From Planococcus chinensis (GTDB taxonomy: Bacteria > Bacillota > Bacilli > Bacillales_A > Planococcaceae), in contig NZ_JABWTK010000002.1 of NCBI RefSeq assembly GCF_020071995.1, positions 62,001 to 126,000 on the forward strand: a stretch of DNA of 64,000 bases, written 5' to 3'. The translations under genes were made by a program, and so were the position numbers. Numbering within the stretch: the first letter of the stretch is position 1; the number at the start of each line of letters is the position of its first letter. Below are positions 1-8,139 of this stretch, piece after piece. The notes under the pieces are model-generated. The model saw nothing but the letters and a program-made list of their open reading frames with translations, was not told the origin of the DNA and did not search any database.

Positions 1-810
1 GCCTTTCAGGCCGTTCAAATCGTTTTTCACTAAAAGCGCAGCCACTTTCGTCTTTGTTGATGACATAAAGACATCTTTAATCATTGCAAAGACATTCATT
101 GCGGTGCCTTCAATCGTTTTCAACACCATATTCCCGGTAAAACCATCCGTCACAACAACATCCGCGGCGCCGTTCAGCAAATCACGCGATTCTACGTTGC
201 CGATAAAATTCACCGGCGCCTCTTTCAGCATCGGAAAAGCAGCCTTCGTCAAATCGTTGCCTTTCTTCTCTTCCGTGCCGATGTTCAATAAGCCGACTGT
301 CGGATTTTGGATGCCCCGTACTTTTTCAGCGTAAATGCTGCCCATTACTGCATACTGCACAAGATGTTCCGGCCGCGCTTCGGCGTTTGCGCCCATATCG
401 AGCATGACAAATCCTTTGCCGTCGATTGTCGGCAAGGTTGGAGCCAATGCCGGACGATCTACACCGTCAATGCGCCCAACAACAAATAACCCAGCTGCCA
501 TCAGCGCTCCGGTATTGCCTGCAGACACGCAAGCGTCAGCACGCCCGTCTTTGACCGCTTGTGCCATCTGGACCATCGATGCCCCTTTTTTGCGGCGCAC
601 TGCCCGGACAGGATCATCCGTTGCTTCGATAATTTCTTCACAATGGATCACATTCAGCCGCTCATGCTGTTTTAAAAAAGGCTGCATTTTTTCCTGGTGG
701 CCATAAAGCTGCACCGACAAATCGCCGAATTCTTCCAGCGCTTTATAAACCCCTTCAATAATCTCTTTCGGGGCATTGTCGCCGCCCATTCCATCTACTG
801 CTATAATCAC
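1..810 (-). CDS. plsX: Phosphate acyltransferase PlsX (3' end cut by window edge)
   Basis: PlsX converts acyl-ACP to acyl-phosphate, the acyl donor used by PlsY in the first step of membrane phospholipid synthesis; it is a peripheral membrane enzyme. The visible 270 codons cover most of the usual length of about 330. The N-terminus reads [13 protein letters not shown], the family signature, and a SAGNTGALM motif follows further in. The start is GTG at 808-810, overlapping the fapR stop by four bases (GTGA) and preceded by a GAAGGTGA ribosome binding site. It is co-transcribed with fapR, whose protein represses this operon when malonyl-CoA is low. The gene runs off the window at position 1, so the C-terminus is not seen. 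Confidence 0.95.
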   Translation of the reverse strand, partial: MIIAVDGMGGDNAPKEIIEGVYKALEEFGDLSVQLYGHQEKMQPFLKQHERLNVIHCEEIIEATDDPVRAVRRKKGASMVQMAQAVKDGRADACVSAGNTGALMAAGLFVVGRIDGVDRPALAPTLPTIDGKGFVMLDMGANAEARPEHLVQYAVMGSIYAEKVRGIQNPTVGLLNIGTEEKKGNDLTKAAFPMLKEAPVNFIGNVESRDLLNGAADVVVTDGFTGNMVLKTIEGTAMNVFAMIKDVFMSSTKTKVAALLVKNDLNGLKG

Positions 811-1391
811 TTTTCGTCACCTTCACTTTGTTCCGTCATGCGGTACATTTCAAATGTACCGATAAATACAGTCGCCAAATCAACCGATGAAATGACTTTT
901 ACGTATGCCCGGTTTTTCTCGGGATTGCGGTCGACTACCAGCGCTTTCGCCACTACCCGCTGGCCGGCTGTCACCGGGCGCAGGAACTGGAGTTCCGACT
1001 TAACCGTCAGCGCCAGTTCATCGTTCATCACCGCTACAGCAAGAGAGTTCGCCTGGGCAAATAAATGGTGTCCTCTCGCAATTTGATTGCGCTGGAAAAC
1101 GTGTTCCGGTTTCACATCGAATATCGAAATGGCCCGTTCATCGAGTTCAATATCTATTATTTCACCGATGACTTCGTCAATCGGCAAAGATTTCACTTCA
1201 TCTTCAAATGTTTTGACGGCCACATGCTTGATGCGTTCCCGCAACTCCGGAATTCCGAGTTCCATGCGGTCAAGACGGATCGTCTGAACGCTGACATCAA
1301 ACTTGGTAGACAGCTCATCATCTGTGACAAATGGATTGTCATTGATGGACTCTGTCAACGCGCGCTGCCGCTCTTTTTTTGGTTTTCTCAC
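807..1391 (-). CDS. fapR: Fatty acid and phospholipid biosynthesis regulator FapR
   Basis: FapR is a transcription repressor of fatty acid and phospholipid genes; malonyl-CoA binding to its hot-dog domain releases it from DNA. An N-terminal DeoR-like helix-turn-helix (around residues 15-50, with [20 protein letters not shown]) is joined by a linker to the hot-dog domain containing [20 protein letters not shown], typical of the family. I place the start at GTG 1391 ([10 protein letters not shown]) because a GGCGGTGA ribosome binding site lies four bases upstream and the B. subtilis protein also begins close to this point. An in-frame GTG at 1415 would add eight codons but lies inside the operator. 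First gene of the fapR-plsX operon, with a FapR box on its own promoter, so autoregulated. Confidence 0.95.
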   Translation of the reverse strand: MRKPKKERQRALTESINDNPFVTDDELSTKFDVSVQTIRLDRMELGIPELRERIKHVAVKTFEDEVKSLPIDEVIGEIIDIELDERAISIFDVKPEHVFQRNQIARGHHLFAQANSLAVAVMNDELALTVKSELQFLRPVTAGQRVVAKALVVDRNPEKNRAYVKVISSVDLATVFIGTFEMYRMTEQSEGDEK

Positions 1392-1408
1392 TCTGTCACC
1401 GCCCGCTA

Positions 1409-1458
1409 TTAGCACTTGGTACTAATATGAGTATATAAATAACAAAAAAAGAATGCAA
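1409..1458 (-). promoter_or_regulatory. fapR-plsX promoter with FapR operator
   Basis: On the minus strand TTGCAT (1453-1458) and TATACT (1430-1435) are separated by 17 bp, a good sigma-A promoter. Directly downstream, 1409-1425 reads TTAGCACTTGGTACTAA, a 7-3-7 inverted repeat with one mismatch between arms that fits the known FapR box (TTAGTAC..GTACTAA). Binding there would block transcription start, giving malonyl-CoA-dependent autoregulation. The -35 hexamer lies inside the recG terminator hairpin. Confidence 0.85.
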
Positions 1459-1482
1459 GGATTATCTGAATCCCGCATTCTT
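1442..1482 (-). terminator. recG terminator, overlapping the recG stop codon and the fapR promoter
   Basis: AAGAATGC (1449-1456) pairs with GCATTCTT (1475-1482), with a second inner stem of GGATT/AATCC. On the minus strand the hairpin is followed by a T-rich run (plus-strand A tract 1444-1450). The hairpin contains the first two bases of the recG stop complement and the -35 box of fapR. Confidence 0.75.
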
Positions 1483-3529
1483 AATCGAGCCTTCCTGCAG
1501 CAAGCGCCCCTGATTCTTCCAGGTGCTCACGCAGGCATTTGGTTTCTTGGCCTGTCCAAAATTCTTCGCTGTTGACCAATGCTTCTGCGTCCCGTCTGGC
1601 AGTTTCCAGCGCCCGATAATCATGGACAAGGTCCGCCATTTTAAATTCCGGCACACCGCTTTGCTTCCGTCCGAAAAAGTCGCCCGGCCCGCGCAGCTGC
1701 AAATCTTTCTCAGCCAAAACAAAGCCGTCATTCGTTTCCGTCATGGAAGCCATGCGCTCTTTCCCAATTTCGGTTTTCGGATCCGCCAGCAGCACACAAT
1801 ACGACTGGTCGCTGCCTCGTCCAACCCGGCCCCTCAATTGATGAAGCTGGGATAACCCAAACCGCTCAGCGTCATAAATCAGCATGAACGTCGCATTCGG
1901 CACGTTGACGCCGACTTCGACAACCGTAGTGGAAACCAGAACTTCAATCTCGCCTTCTGTGAACGAACGCATCGTCTCTTCTTTTTCGTCAGAGGACAGC
2001 CGTCCGTGCATCAGACCGACTGTATGCTTGCCGTGAAAATAAGTTGATAACTGCTGGAACAGATCTACCGCATTCTGGTAATCCAGTTTGTCAGATTCTT
2101 CGATCAATGGGCAGATGACATACGCCTGCCGCCCGGCAGCCAGTTCTTTTTCCATGCGGCTGACGATCTTCCCGAACATATCCTTTTTCATCCAGAAGGT
2201 TTGAATTTCTTTTCGACCGACCGGCATCTCGTCAATCACGGATACATCCATTTCGCCAAAAGCGGAAATCGCCAATGTACGCGGAATCGGTGTAGCCGTC
2301 ATGAACAGGACATCCGGATTATACCCTTTGTCTTTCAAAACCCGGCGCTGGTCCACGCCAAAACGGTGCTGTTCATCGGTAATGACCAGTCCAAGCTTTT
2401 TAAACCGGACATCCGGCTGAATCAAGGCATGCGTCCCGATCAGAATATCAATTTCGCCAGCCGCCAGCTGTTCCTGGATCAGTTGGCGCTTTTTGCCTTT
2501 AACCGATCCGGTCAGCAATGCAATATTCACCGCAAAAGGCTGGAACCATTGCGCCAGTGTATTGGCATGCTGTTCCGCCAGGATTTCGGTCGGCGCCATC
2601 AATGCCCCTTGCTGTCCGGCCGTTACAGCCGCATACAACGAAATCGCTGCGACAACGGTTTTCCCGGAGCCCACATCGCCCTGCAGCAGGCGGTTCATGC
2701 GGAAAGGCTCTTTTAAATCCCTGCAGATTTCATTGACCACCCGTTTTTGGGCATCGGTCAAATCGAACGGCAAGGTTTCAATAAACTGTTTTAAGCGGTC
2801 CAAGTCATAATCGATGAATGACCCGCCTTCTTCTTCACGGGTCTTTTTGCGCAAGGCCTGCATCTTTAATTGGAACATCAAAAGTTCTTCATAAACAAAG
2901 CGGCGCCTTGCCTGTTTCAGTGCTTCCCCGTCTGTCGGAAAATGGACCCATTCCAGCGCATCTTCAATGGAAGGCAATTGGTATTTGGTGCGGAATCTTT
3001 CGGGCAGACAGTCTTCTATATCGCCTTTTGCCAGATCAAGCGCTTGCCGCATCAGCTTCCGGAAAGTTTTCTGGAAAATGCTCCCTTTCAAACTATAGAC
3101 CGGTTCAAAGTCGACACCGTCTGTACGCGGACCGATGGTATGGTTGGACACTGTTATGACTTGGCGTCCACGGTCCCATTTTCCGGTCAAGGTCACGACT
3201 TCACTTATCCGCAGCTTCGCTTTTACGTAAGGCTGGTTAAAGAAAATCGCTTTGATCAAATGGCGGCCGACCATTACTTGCACGGTCGTACGCGATTTGT
3301 TTTTCCCTAAAAAAAGGACGGAAGGTTCGCTTTCGACCCTTCCCTCCACAGTCACCCGTTCGTTATGCGGCGTATCTGCCAAGTCCTTCAGCTGAAAATC
3401 TTCATGGCGGTAAGGAAATGTCATGATCAAATCATGGATCGTCTCGATTTTCATTTCCTGTAAAGTTTCAGCTGCTTGTTTTCCTACTCCTTTTAAAACG
3501 GAGACAGGATCTTTACTGCCCACTGCCAA
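1481..3529 (-). CDS. recG: ATP-dependent DNA helicase RecG
   Basis: RecG is a superfamily 2 helicase that reverses stalled replication forks and branch-migrates Holliday junctions. The protein has an N-terminal wedge/OB domain, then helicase motifs GDVGSGKT (Walker A), DEQHRFG (Walker B) and TATPIPRT, and the C-terminal motif VI region with QLRGRVGRG. The open frame extends upstream into sdaAA, but homology begins near VLKGVGKQAAETL. A TTG at 3529, six bases after GGCGGAG, gives 682 residues, the length I recall for B. subtilis RecG; GTG at 3523 is the alternative. Either way the start lies within the last codons of sdaAA, so the two are translationally coupled. Confidence 0.93.
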   Translation of the reverse strand: MAVGSKDPVSVLKGVGKQAAETLQEMKIETIHDLIMTFPYRHEDFQLKDLADTPHNERVTVEGRVESEPSVLFLGKNKSRTTVQVMVGRHLIKAIFFNQPYVKAKLRISEVVTLTGKWDRGRQVITVSNHTIGPRTDGVDFEPVYSLKGSIFQKTFRKLMRQALDLAKGDIEDCLPERFRTKYQLPSIEDALEWVHFPTDGEALKQARRRFVYEELLMFQLKMQALRKKTREEEGGSFIDYDLDRLKQFIETLPFDLTDAQKRVVNEICRDLKEPFRMNRLLQGDVGSGKTVVAAISLYAAVTAGQQGALMAPTEILAEQHANTLAQWFQPFAVNIALLTGSVKGKKRQLIQEQLAAGEIDILIGTHALIQPDVRFKKLGLVITDEQHRFGVDQRRVLKDKGYNPDVLFMTATPIPRTLAISAFGEMDVSVIDEMPVGRKEIQTFWMKKDMFGKIVSRMEKELAAGRQAYVICPLIEESDKLDYQNAVDLFQQLSTYFHGKHTVGLMHGRLSSDEKEETMRSFTEGEIEVLVSTTVVEVGVNVPNATFMLIYDAERFGLSQLHQLRGRVGRGSDQSYCVLLADPKTEIGKERMASMTETNDGFVLAEKDLQLRGPGDFFGRKQSGVPEFKMADLVHDYRALETARRDAEALVNSEEFWTGQETKCLREHLEESGALAAGRLD

Positions 3530-4412
3530 CCACGGCTCCGCCAAAGATTTTTGCTTCCAGCCATTTTCCGGTTGGAGTAGCGGCAAGTCCGCCTTTTGCC
3601 GTTTCTCTTAAAGCGCTCGGCATCGATTGCCCGATTTCGTACATGGCACTGATTACTTCATCGCAAGGAATTCGGCTTGTAACGCCTGCCAAAGCCATAT
3701 CAGCAGCTACTACTGAGTTTGCCGCCCCCATGGCATTCCGTTTAACGCAAGGCACTTCCACGAGGCCCGCAACTGGATCGCATACCAATCCGAGCATATT
3801 TTTCATCGTGATGGCAAATGCTTCAGAACTTTGTTGAGGCGTTCCGCCCGCCATTTCCACGATAGCCGCTGCAGCCATTGCAGCTGCTGAACCGACTTCC
3901 GCTTGGCATCCGCCCGCAGCTCCTGAAATCGAGGCATTGTTGGCGACGACAAATCCGAAAGCTCCTGACGTAAACAAATAACGGATCATTTGCTCGCGCG
4001 TCGGGTTCAGTTTGTTTTTAACCGCAAACAGTGTGCCAGGCACGACACCGGCAGACCCTGCAGTTGGTGTGGCACAGATCGTCCCCATGGCAGCGTTTAC
4101 TTCATTCGTCGCAACAGCTTTGCTGACCGCGTCCAGAAGCAAATCTCCCGACAAGGAATTACCGGACTCCATGTATTTTTGCAGGAGTACTGCGTCGCCT
4201 CCTGTTAAACCGGAAACTGAATGTACGCCTTTTAAGCCTTTTTCAACCGCTTCCTCCATGACTGTCAAGTTGCGGTCCATCTGTTTCATGACTTCTTCAC
4301 GCGACCGGTCGGTAATCATGATTTCCTGTTCGATCATAATTTCCGAAATCAGCTTATTTTCCTTCTCAGCGCGTTCAACCAGTTCTCTTACATTGTGAAA
4401 TAATGGTTCCAC
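3513..4412 (-). CDS. sdaAA: L-serine dehydratase, iron-sulfur dependent, alpha subunit
   Basis: Catalytic subunit of the two-subunit Gram-positive L-serine dehydratase, which deaminates L-serine to pyruvate and ammonia using a [4Fe-4S] cluster as Lewis acid. At 299 residues it matches the family. The conserved cysteine-bearing segments CDPVAGLVEVPC and IPCDEVISAM, and the SGAAGGCQAEVG loop, are visible. The start is GTG at 4412, eight or so bases after an AAAGGGG site. It follows sdaAB by 16 bp and overlaps recG at its 3' end. With sdaAB it forms the functional enzyme. The window also encodes a D-serine dehydratase (dsdA), so both serine enantiomers could be turned into pyruvate. Confidence 0.95.
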   Translation of the reverse strand: MEPLFHNVRELVERAEKENKLISEIMIEQEIMITDRSREEVMKQMDRNLTVMEEAVEKGLKGVHSVSGLTGGDAVLLQKYMESGNSLSGDLLLDAVSKAVATNEVNAAMGTICATPTAGSAGVVPGTLFAVKNKLNPTREQMIRYLFTSGAFGFVVANNASISGAAGGCQAEVGSAAAMAAAAIVEMAGGTPQQSSEAFAITMKNMLGLVCDPVAGLVEVPCVKRNAMGAANSVVAADMALAGVTSRIPCDEVISAMYEIGQSMPSALRETAKGGLAATPTGKWLEAKIFGGAVVGSGQ

Positions 4413-4428
4413 TGTATAATCCCCTTTC

Positions 4429-5091
4429 TCAATCAGCGATCCGCGTCACTTGAGTAATGTTAGGGAGCTCAGCTAGCTCATCCATCACTTCTTTATCGAC
4501 GTTTTGATCCACTTCTATTACCATAAGCGCCATACGCCCTTTTTCTTTTCGGGAAACTTCCATATGGCCGATATTGATGTCGTATTTGTATAAGCAGTTT
4601 GCCACATTGGCAATGCACCCTGAACGGTCATCATGGACCACTAGTATCGCCGGATGTTCCCCTGATAAACGCAGCGGAAAACCGTTCAATTCCGTGATTT
4701 CAATTTTCCCCCCGCCAATGGAAATGCCCATCAGCGACATTTCAGAAAGCTCATCGCCAAGAACGATTCTTGCCGTGTTCGGATGTTCCACATGGCCTGT
4801 CTCCGGGATGAATTCAAACTCCATGCCCACTTTTTGCGCTTCTTCAAACGAAGTTTTGATGCGCTCATCAAATGTATCATAGTCAAGCAGACCTCCCACA
4901 ATGGCGACGTCTGTGCTGTGTCCTTTGTATGTTTCGGCAAACGAGCCGTATAAATGGATCTTTGCCCATTTTGGCTGGCGCCCGAATAAATCTCTCGCTA
5001 CTCTCCCGATACGTGCCGCTCCCGCGGTGTGTGAAGAAGAGGGACCAATCATGACCGGTCCTATGATATCAAAAACAGATTTGAACTTCAT
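4429..5091 (-). CDS. sdaAB: L-serine dehydratase, iron-sulfur dependent, beta subunit
   Basis: Small subunit of the L-serine dehydratase. The motif GPSSSHTAGAARIGR near residue 17 belongs to the serine dehydratase beta domain and supplies substrate-contacting residues. The C-terminal 75 or so residues (from about LVVHDDRSGCIANVANCL) form an ACT domain, which in this enzyme class is thought to bind serine and act in regulation. Length 220 is typical. The ATG start at 5091 has a GGAAGGGG ribosome binding site. First gene of sdaAB-sdaAA(-recG), with its own promoter just upstream. Confidence 0.95.
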   Translation of the reverse strand: MKFKSVFDIIGPVMIGPSSSHTAGAARIGRVARDLFGRQPKWAKIHLYGSFAETYKGHSTDVAIVGGLLDYDTFDERIKTSFEEAQKVGMEFEFIPETGHVEHPNTARIVLGDELSEMSLMGISIGGGKIEITELNGFPLRLSGEHPAILVVHDDRSGCIANVANCLYKYDINIGHMEVSRKEKGRMALMVIEVDQNVDKEVMDELAELPNITQVTRIAD

Positions 5092-5125
5092 TGCCCAAAC
5101 CCCTTCCCTTCAGTACTTGACTCTC

Positions 5126-5154
5126 ATTTTACATGATATTGCCACAATTAACAA
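5126..5154 (-). promoter_or_regulatory. Putative sdaAB promoter
   Basis: Minus strand TTGTTA (5149-5154) and TAAAAT (5126-5131) with a 17-bp spacer, about 35 bp upstream of the sdaAB start codon. The -35 box touches the T-tract of the upstream terminator hairpin. Sequence match only. Confidence 0.6.
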
Positions 5155-5187
5155 AAATAAAAGGCGCATGCCGGAGCATGCACCTTC
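5154..5187 (-). terminator. Terminator hairpin, copy 1 (with T-tract)
   Basis: AAGGCGCATGC (5161-5171) pairs with GCATGCACCTT (5176-5186) around a CGGA loop; on the minus strand it runs into TTTTATTTTTG, a standard intrinsic terminator for the fakA operon. A near-identical hairpin (one base different) lies at 5473-5499. Confidence 0.8.
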
Positions 5188-5472
5188 AGACTGTAGACAA
5201 AGTATAAATGAAATGAATAGAAATGCATAAAACCAACCATCTGGTTGTAGAAGAAAAGTGGCACCCTTTGAGTAGCCTACACGTTAAGGAACCGAAGTGA
5301 AAGCCGGCGACTCCAGCGGGATAGCGAAGTGCTGAAATCCACTCGGGACGCCAGTTCCGAGTTAGTTCGGCGCGAGCCCGCGGAACGCGTCCGGCTGAAA
5401 CGGAGGATCCGACATGTCCGGGCGGATGTTCATTCATCTTTTAAGCATTAAAATTCTTTTATCTACAAGCTC
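5188..5472. repeat. MITE-like structured intergenic element between duplicated terminators
   Basis: These 285 bp contain no credible gene. The ends are imperfect inverted repeats: the left end reads CTGTAGACAAAG and the right end, read inward on the other strand, TTGTAGATAAAAG. The interior holds a long GC-rich dyad in which AGCCGG (5302-5307) faces CCGGCT (5391-5396) and GCGGG faces CCCGC. This core resembles, from memory, the abundant GACTCC-GCGGGA intergenic repeats of Bacillaceae. The element is flanked on both sides by a 27-bp copy of the same hairpin (5161-5187 and 5473-5499), as if insertion had duplicated the terminator. The short frame at 5186-5437 shows no protein-like features. Confidence 0.6.
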
Positions 5473-5499
5473 AAGGCGCATGCCGGAGCATGCGCCTTC
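5473..5499 (-). terminator. Terminator hairpin, copy 2 (lacking a T-tract)
   Basis: Perfect hairpin AAGGCGCATGC / GCATGCGCCTT seven bases past the fakA stop. On the minus strand it is followed by GAGCTTGTAGAT instead of a T-run, so it has probably lost efficient termination. It differs from copy 1 at a single base. Confidence 0.65.
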
Positions 5500-5505
5500 T
5501 GTCTA

Positions 5506-7158
5506 TTATTCAACTGATAAAATATAAGGGTAAAGCGGCTGTTTGCCGTTGTGGATTTCGACTTCCACTTCTTCATTTAATGTTTCAATGAATCCAGCAA
5601 GCTTTTCAGCGTCCGCTTCCGTCACATCTTCCCCGTAGAGAATGGTCACGATTTCGGCTTCCTCATCCACCAATTTCTTCACCAATTCTTCTGTCACCCG
5701 CTCCAGGCTTGTGTCAGAAATAACGATTTTGCCTTCCGAGATGCCCATAAAGTCATCTTTCTTGATCTCAACACCGTCAATCGCCGTGTCGCGGACTGCA
5801 AAGGTTACAGAGCCGGTTTTCACTTGTTTTGAGGCTTGCGTCATTGTTTTATGGTTGTCTTCAACCGTTGCTTCCGGATTGAATGCCAGTAAAGCAGCCA
5901 TTCCTTGGGGCACATCTTTTGTCGGAACTACGGCCGCTTCAATTTCAAGAAGTTCTGCCGCTTGTTCTGCTGCCATGATGATGTTTTTATTGTTCGGAAG
6001 AATCAGTACGCGTTCCGCTTCGATTGATTTGACGGCATTGACAATGTCTTCCGTAGAAGGGTTCATCGTCTGCCCGCCTTCAATGACGTAGGATGCGCCG
6101 ATGCTGCGCAATAAGTCCGCAATGCCTTCGCCCATAGCTACTGTCACTACAGCGTAAGGATGCTTCGCCGATTCTTTCCGTGCATTTTTGTGGAAGTCTT
6201 CCCCTACAATGTCAATGTGCTGCTGGCGCATATTTTCAATTTTCATTGAAATTAAGCTGCCGTAATTTTGGCCATATGTAAGTACTTTTCCAGGCTCTTC
6301 GGAGTGGATGTGGATCTTGGCAATTTCATCATCTGAAATGACAAGCAACGAATCGCCATAAGCGCTCAAGTCTGTCCGGAATTCAGCTTCGTTGAATTCT
6401 TTTTTGCCTGATTCGAACTTAACCATGAATTCTGTGCAATACCCGAATTCAATATCCGCCGTATCCATGAAACCGGCGATGTTTTTATGGTGCTCTGCAC
6501 TGACCAGGTCATCCATTGTATTATGGGCATGCTTTTCTGGCAGCGCTTCCCCTTTTAACGATGCCAAAAAGCCTTCATAGACATAAACGAGCCCTTGGCC
6601 GCCGCTGTCCACTACGCCGACTTCTTTTAGCACGGGAAGAAGGTCAGGTGTGCGTTCCAATGAAGCTTTGGCTTCTTCTACAACCGCTTCAAACAACACG
6701 ATAATGTCTTCTTCTGTTTTGGCCAGTTCCATGCCTTTGGCCGCTGCATCTTTTGCTACCGTCAGAATCGTTCCCTCTACCGGCTTCATCACCGCTTTAT
6801 AAGCTGTTTCAACGCCGTGCTGAAGCGCTTCCGCAAGTTTCGCCGCAGACAGCTCGGATTCATTTGCAATGTACTTGCCGAATCCACGGAATAATTGAGA
6901 CAAAATAACGCCTGAATTTCCACGCGCGCCCATCAATAATCCTTTAGACAAAGCCCCTGCGGTTTTGCCGACATGCTCTTGTGCATTCGCTTTTGTTTCT
7001 TTTGCACCTGATGTCATTGATAAGTTCATATTCGTTCCAGTATCGCCGTCCGGCACTGGAAAAACGTTCAATGCATCAACATAATCCGCGTTTTGGTAAA
7101 GATGGTGAGATCCCATTTCCACCATATCCGCGAACTGATTTCCATTTAATGACTTCAT
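5506..7158 (-). CDS. fakA: Fatty acid kinase catalytic subunit FakA (YloV family)
   Basis: FakA phosphorylates exogenous fatty acids presented by a FakB carrier, giving acyl-phosphate that feeds PlsY or PlsX, so it is metabolically linked to plsX at the left edge. The N-terminal DhaL-type kinase domain carries PVPDGDTGTN, with Asp37 and Asp39 as the expected Mg-ATP ligands, and GLLMGARGNSGVILSQ. A central and a C-terminal DegV/DAK-like region complete the 550-residue protein. It is preceded by a GAGGAGG site and lies 21 bp after the Asp23 gene, its usual neighbour (yloU-yloV in B. subtilis). No fakB gene is in the window. Confidence 0.93.
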   Translation of the reverse strand: MKSLNGNQFADMVEMGSHHLYQNADYVDALNVFPVPDGDTGTNMNLSMTSGAKETKANAQEHVGKTAGALSKGLLMGARGNSGVILSQLFRGFGKYIANESELSAAKLAEALQHGVETAYKAVMKPVEGTILTVAKDAAAKGMELAKTEEDIIVLFEAVVEEAKASLERTPDLLPVLKEVGVVDSGGQGLVYVYEGFLASLKGEALPEKHAHNTMDDLVSAEHHKNIAGFMDTADIEFGYCTEFMVKFESGKKEFNEAEFRTDLSAYGDSLLVISDDEIAKIHIHSEEPGKVLTYGQNYGSLISMKIENMRQQHIDIVGEDFHKNARKESAKHPYAVVTVAMGEGIADLLRSIGASYVIEGGQTMNPSTEDIVNAVKSIEAERVLILPNNKNIIMAAEQAAELLEIEAAVVPTKDVPQGMAALLAFNPEATVEDNHKTMTQASKQVKTGSVTFAVRDTAIDGVEIKKDDFMGISEGKIVISDTSLERVTEELVKKLVDEEAEIVTILYGEDVTEADAEKLAGFIETLNEEVEVEIHNGKQPLYPYILSVE

Positions 7159-7179
7159 AGCCGTTTCTTCCTCCTCATA

Positions 7180-7542
7180 CTACGGGTTCGTGACTCGAAC
7201 TCCCTGCACGTAAATGTTGACCGCTTTAACTGGCATGCCAAGGGTCTTCGTAATGGTATATTTCACTTTGGATTGCACTTGATAAGCAACTTCAGAAATC
7301 TTCGTTCCATAGCTGATAATGACATACATATCAATGATCAAATCTTTATCTTCCTGGCGGACGATGACGCCTTTCGCGAAATTCTCTTTGCGCAAAATAT
7401 CTGTTAAACCATCTCTGATTTGATGTTTAGTAGCCATTCCTACGATTCCGTAACATTCAATAGCTGCCCCGCCTGCAATCTGAGCGATTACATCATTGGA
7501 AATATCGATTTGGCCATATTCGTTTTTCAATTCAATCGACAT
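7180..7542 (-). CDS. Asp23/Gls24 family envelope stress protein (YloU-like)
   Basis: A 120-residue Asp23/Gls24 domain protein. The pattern of an N-terminal segment ending in AIECYGIVGMA, a variable middle and a C-terminal NIYVQGVRV strand is typical. Family members are small cytoplasmic or membrane-associated proteins connected with envelope homeostasis; the molecular role is unclear. It sits directly ahead of fakA, the conserved arrangement in Bacillales, suggesting a membrane-lipid link (inference). Start ATG at 7542 with AAGGAGG seven bases upstream. A TATAAT-like -10 (7594-7599) lies upstream, without a convincing -35. Confidence 0.9.
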   Translation of the reverse strand: MSIELKNEYGQIDISNDVIAQIAGGAAIECYGIVGMATKHQIRDGLTDILRKENFAKGVIVRQEDKDLIIDMYVIISYGTKISEVAYQVQSKVKYTITKTLGMPVKAVNIYVQGVRVTNP

Positions 7543-7658
7543 TAAGAATTCCTCCTTGAGTCCTATTTCACTCTTTTCATTCTACATGAAACCATTATAC
7601 CTGAAAAGGCGCTGTTTGGGTGTAAAGGCTTTTTTCTTGAAAGACATGCGAAAATTAG

Positions 7659-7687
7659 TTGCAATGCCTAAATGTCTATGGTAAATT
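7659..7687 (+). promoter_or_regulatory. rpmB promoter
   Basis: TTGCAA (7659-7664) and TAAATT (7682-7687) with 17-bp spacing and a TG extension just before the -10, about 75 bp upstream of the rpmB start. The leader between contains a weak AT-rich dyad (CTGAAA..TTTCAG, about 7718-7740). Confidence 0.65.
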
Positions 7688-7762
7688 ATTAAAGTATGTG
7701 AAACGAAAAACGAACTGAAATTCTATTATAATTTTCAGCTTCACTTGTGAGGAGGGACTTAC

Positions 7763-7951
7763 ATGCCTAAAGTATGTGCAGTTAGTGGACGCAAAGCTCG
7801 TGCAGGAAACAACCGTTCGCACGCGATGAATTCGAGCAAACGTACATGGGGAGCAAACCTTCAAAAAGTTCGTATCCTTGTAGACGGTAAACCGAAACGT
7901 GTATGGGTTTCTGCGAGAGCATTGAAATCAGGAAAAGTTGAGCGCGTATAA
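7763..7951 (+). CDS. rpmB: 50S ribosomal protein L28
   Basis: A 62-residue basic protein matching bacterial L28: [16 protein letters not shown] at the start and [20 protein letters not shown] in the body. Position 5 is Cys, but the other cysteines of a CXXC zinc form are not present, so this is a zinc-independent type. It stands alone on the plus strand between divergent minus-strand operons, as in B. subtilis. GAGGAGGGA precedes the ATG and a strong terminator follows. The sporulation gene spoVM, next to rpmB in B. subtilis, is not seen here. Confidence 0.97.
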   Translation: MPKVCAVSGRKARAGNNRSHAMNSSKRTWGANLQKVRILVDGKPKRVWVSARALKSGKVERV

Positions 7952-7963
7952 TCGCTCATGAAT

Positions 7964-8000
7964 AATGCCAGGTCTGACATTCGTCGGCCTGGCATTTTTT
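7964..8000 (+). terminator. rpmB terminator
   Basis: AATGCCAGG (7964-7972) pairs with CCTGGCATT (7988-7996), followed by TTTT. Twelve bases past the rpmB stop. Confidence 0.85.
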
Positions 8001-8069
8001 CATGGTCAGCCAGCAGACTTCTTTAAAAGAAACAGAGCCAGCACTATAATTTCATCATTCTATTAAACT

Positions 8070-8107
8070 AAAAAAGATTCCGGATTAGACATTCCGGAAT
8101 CTTTTTT
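8070..8107 (-). terminator. Bidirectional terminator after thiN
   Basis: AAAAAAGATTCCGGA (8070-8084) pairs with TCCGGAATCTTTTTT (8093-8107). It has T-runs on both strands, so it can end thiN transcripts (minus) and any read-through from rpmB (plus). Confidence 0.85.
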
Positions 8108-8139
8108 GCGTTGTTCCATAAAACTGCCGGCTCGCACAC

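Noticed and set aside
3524..3586. A longer RecG N-terminus starting at 3586
   Set aside because: The extra residues are the sdaAA coding sequence read in another frame and do not resemble RecG; the later start gives the usual length.
5186..5437. An 83-codon minus-strand frame inside the MITE-like element
   Set aside because: The sequence is a GC-rich dyad; the frame has no ribosome binding site or recognisable domain.
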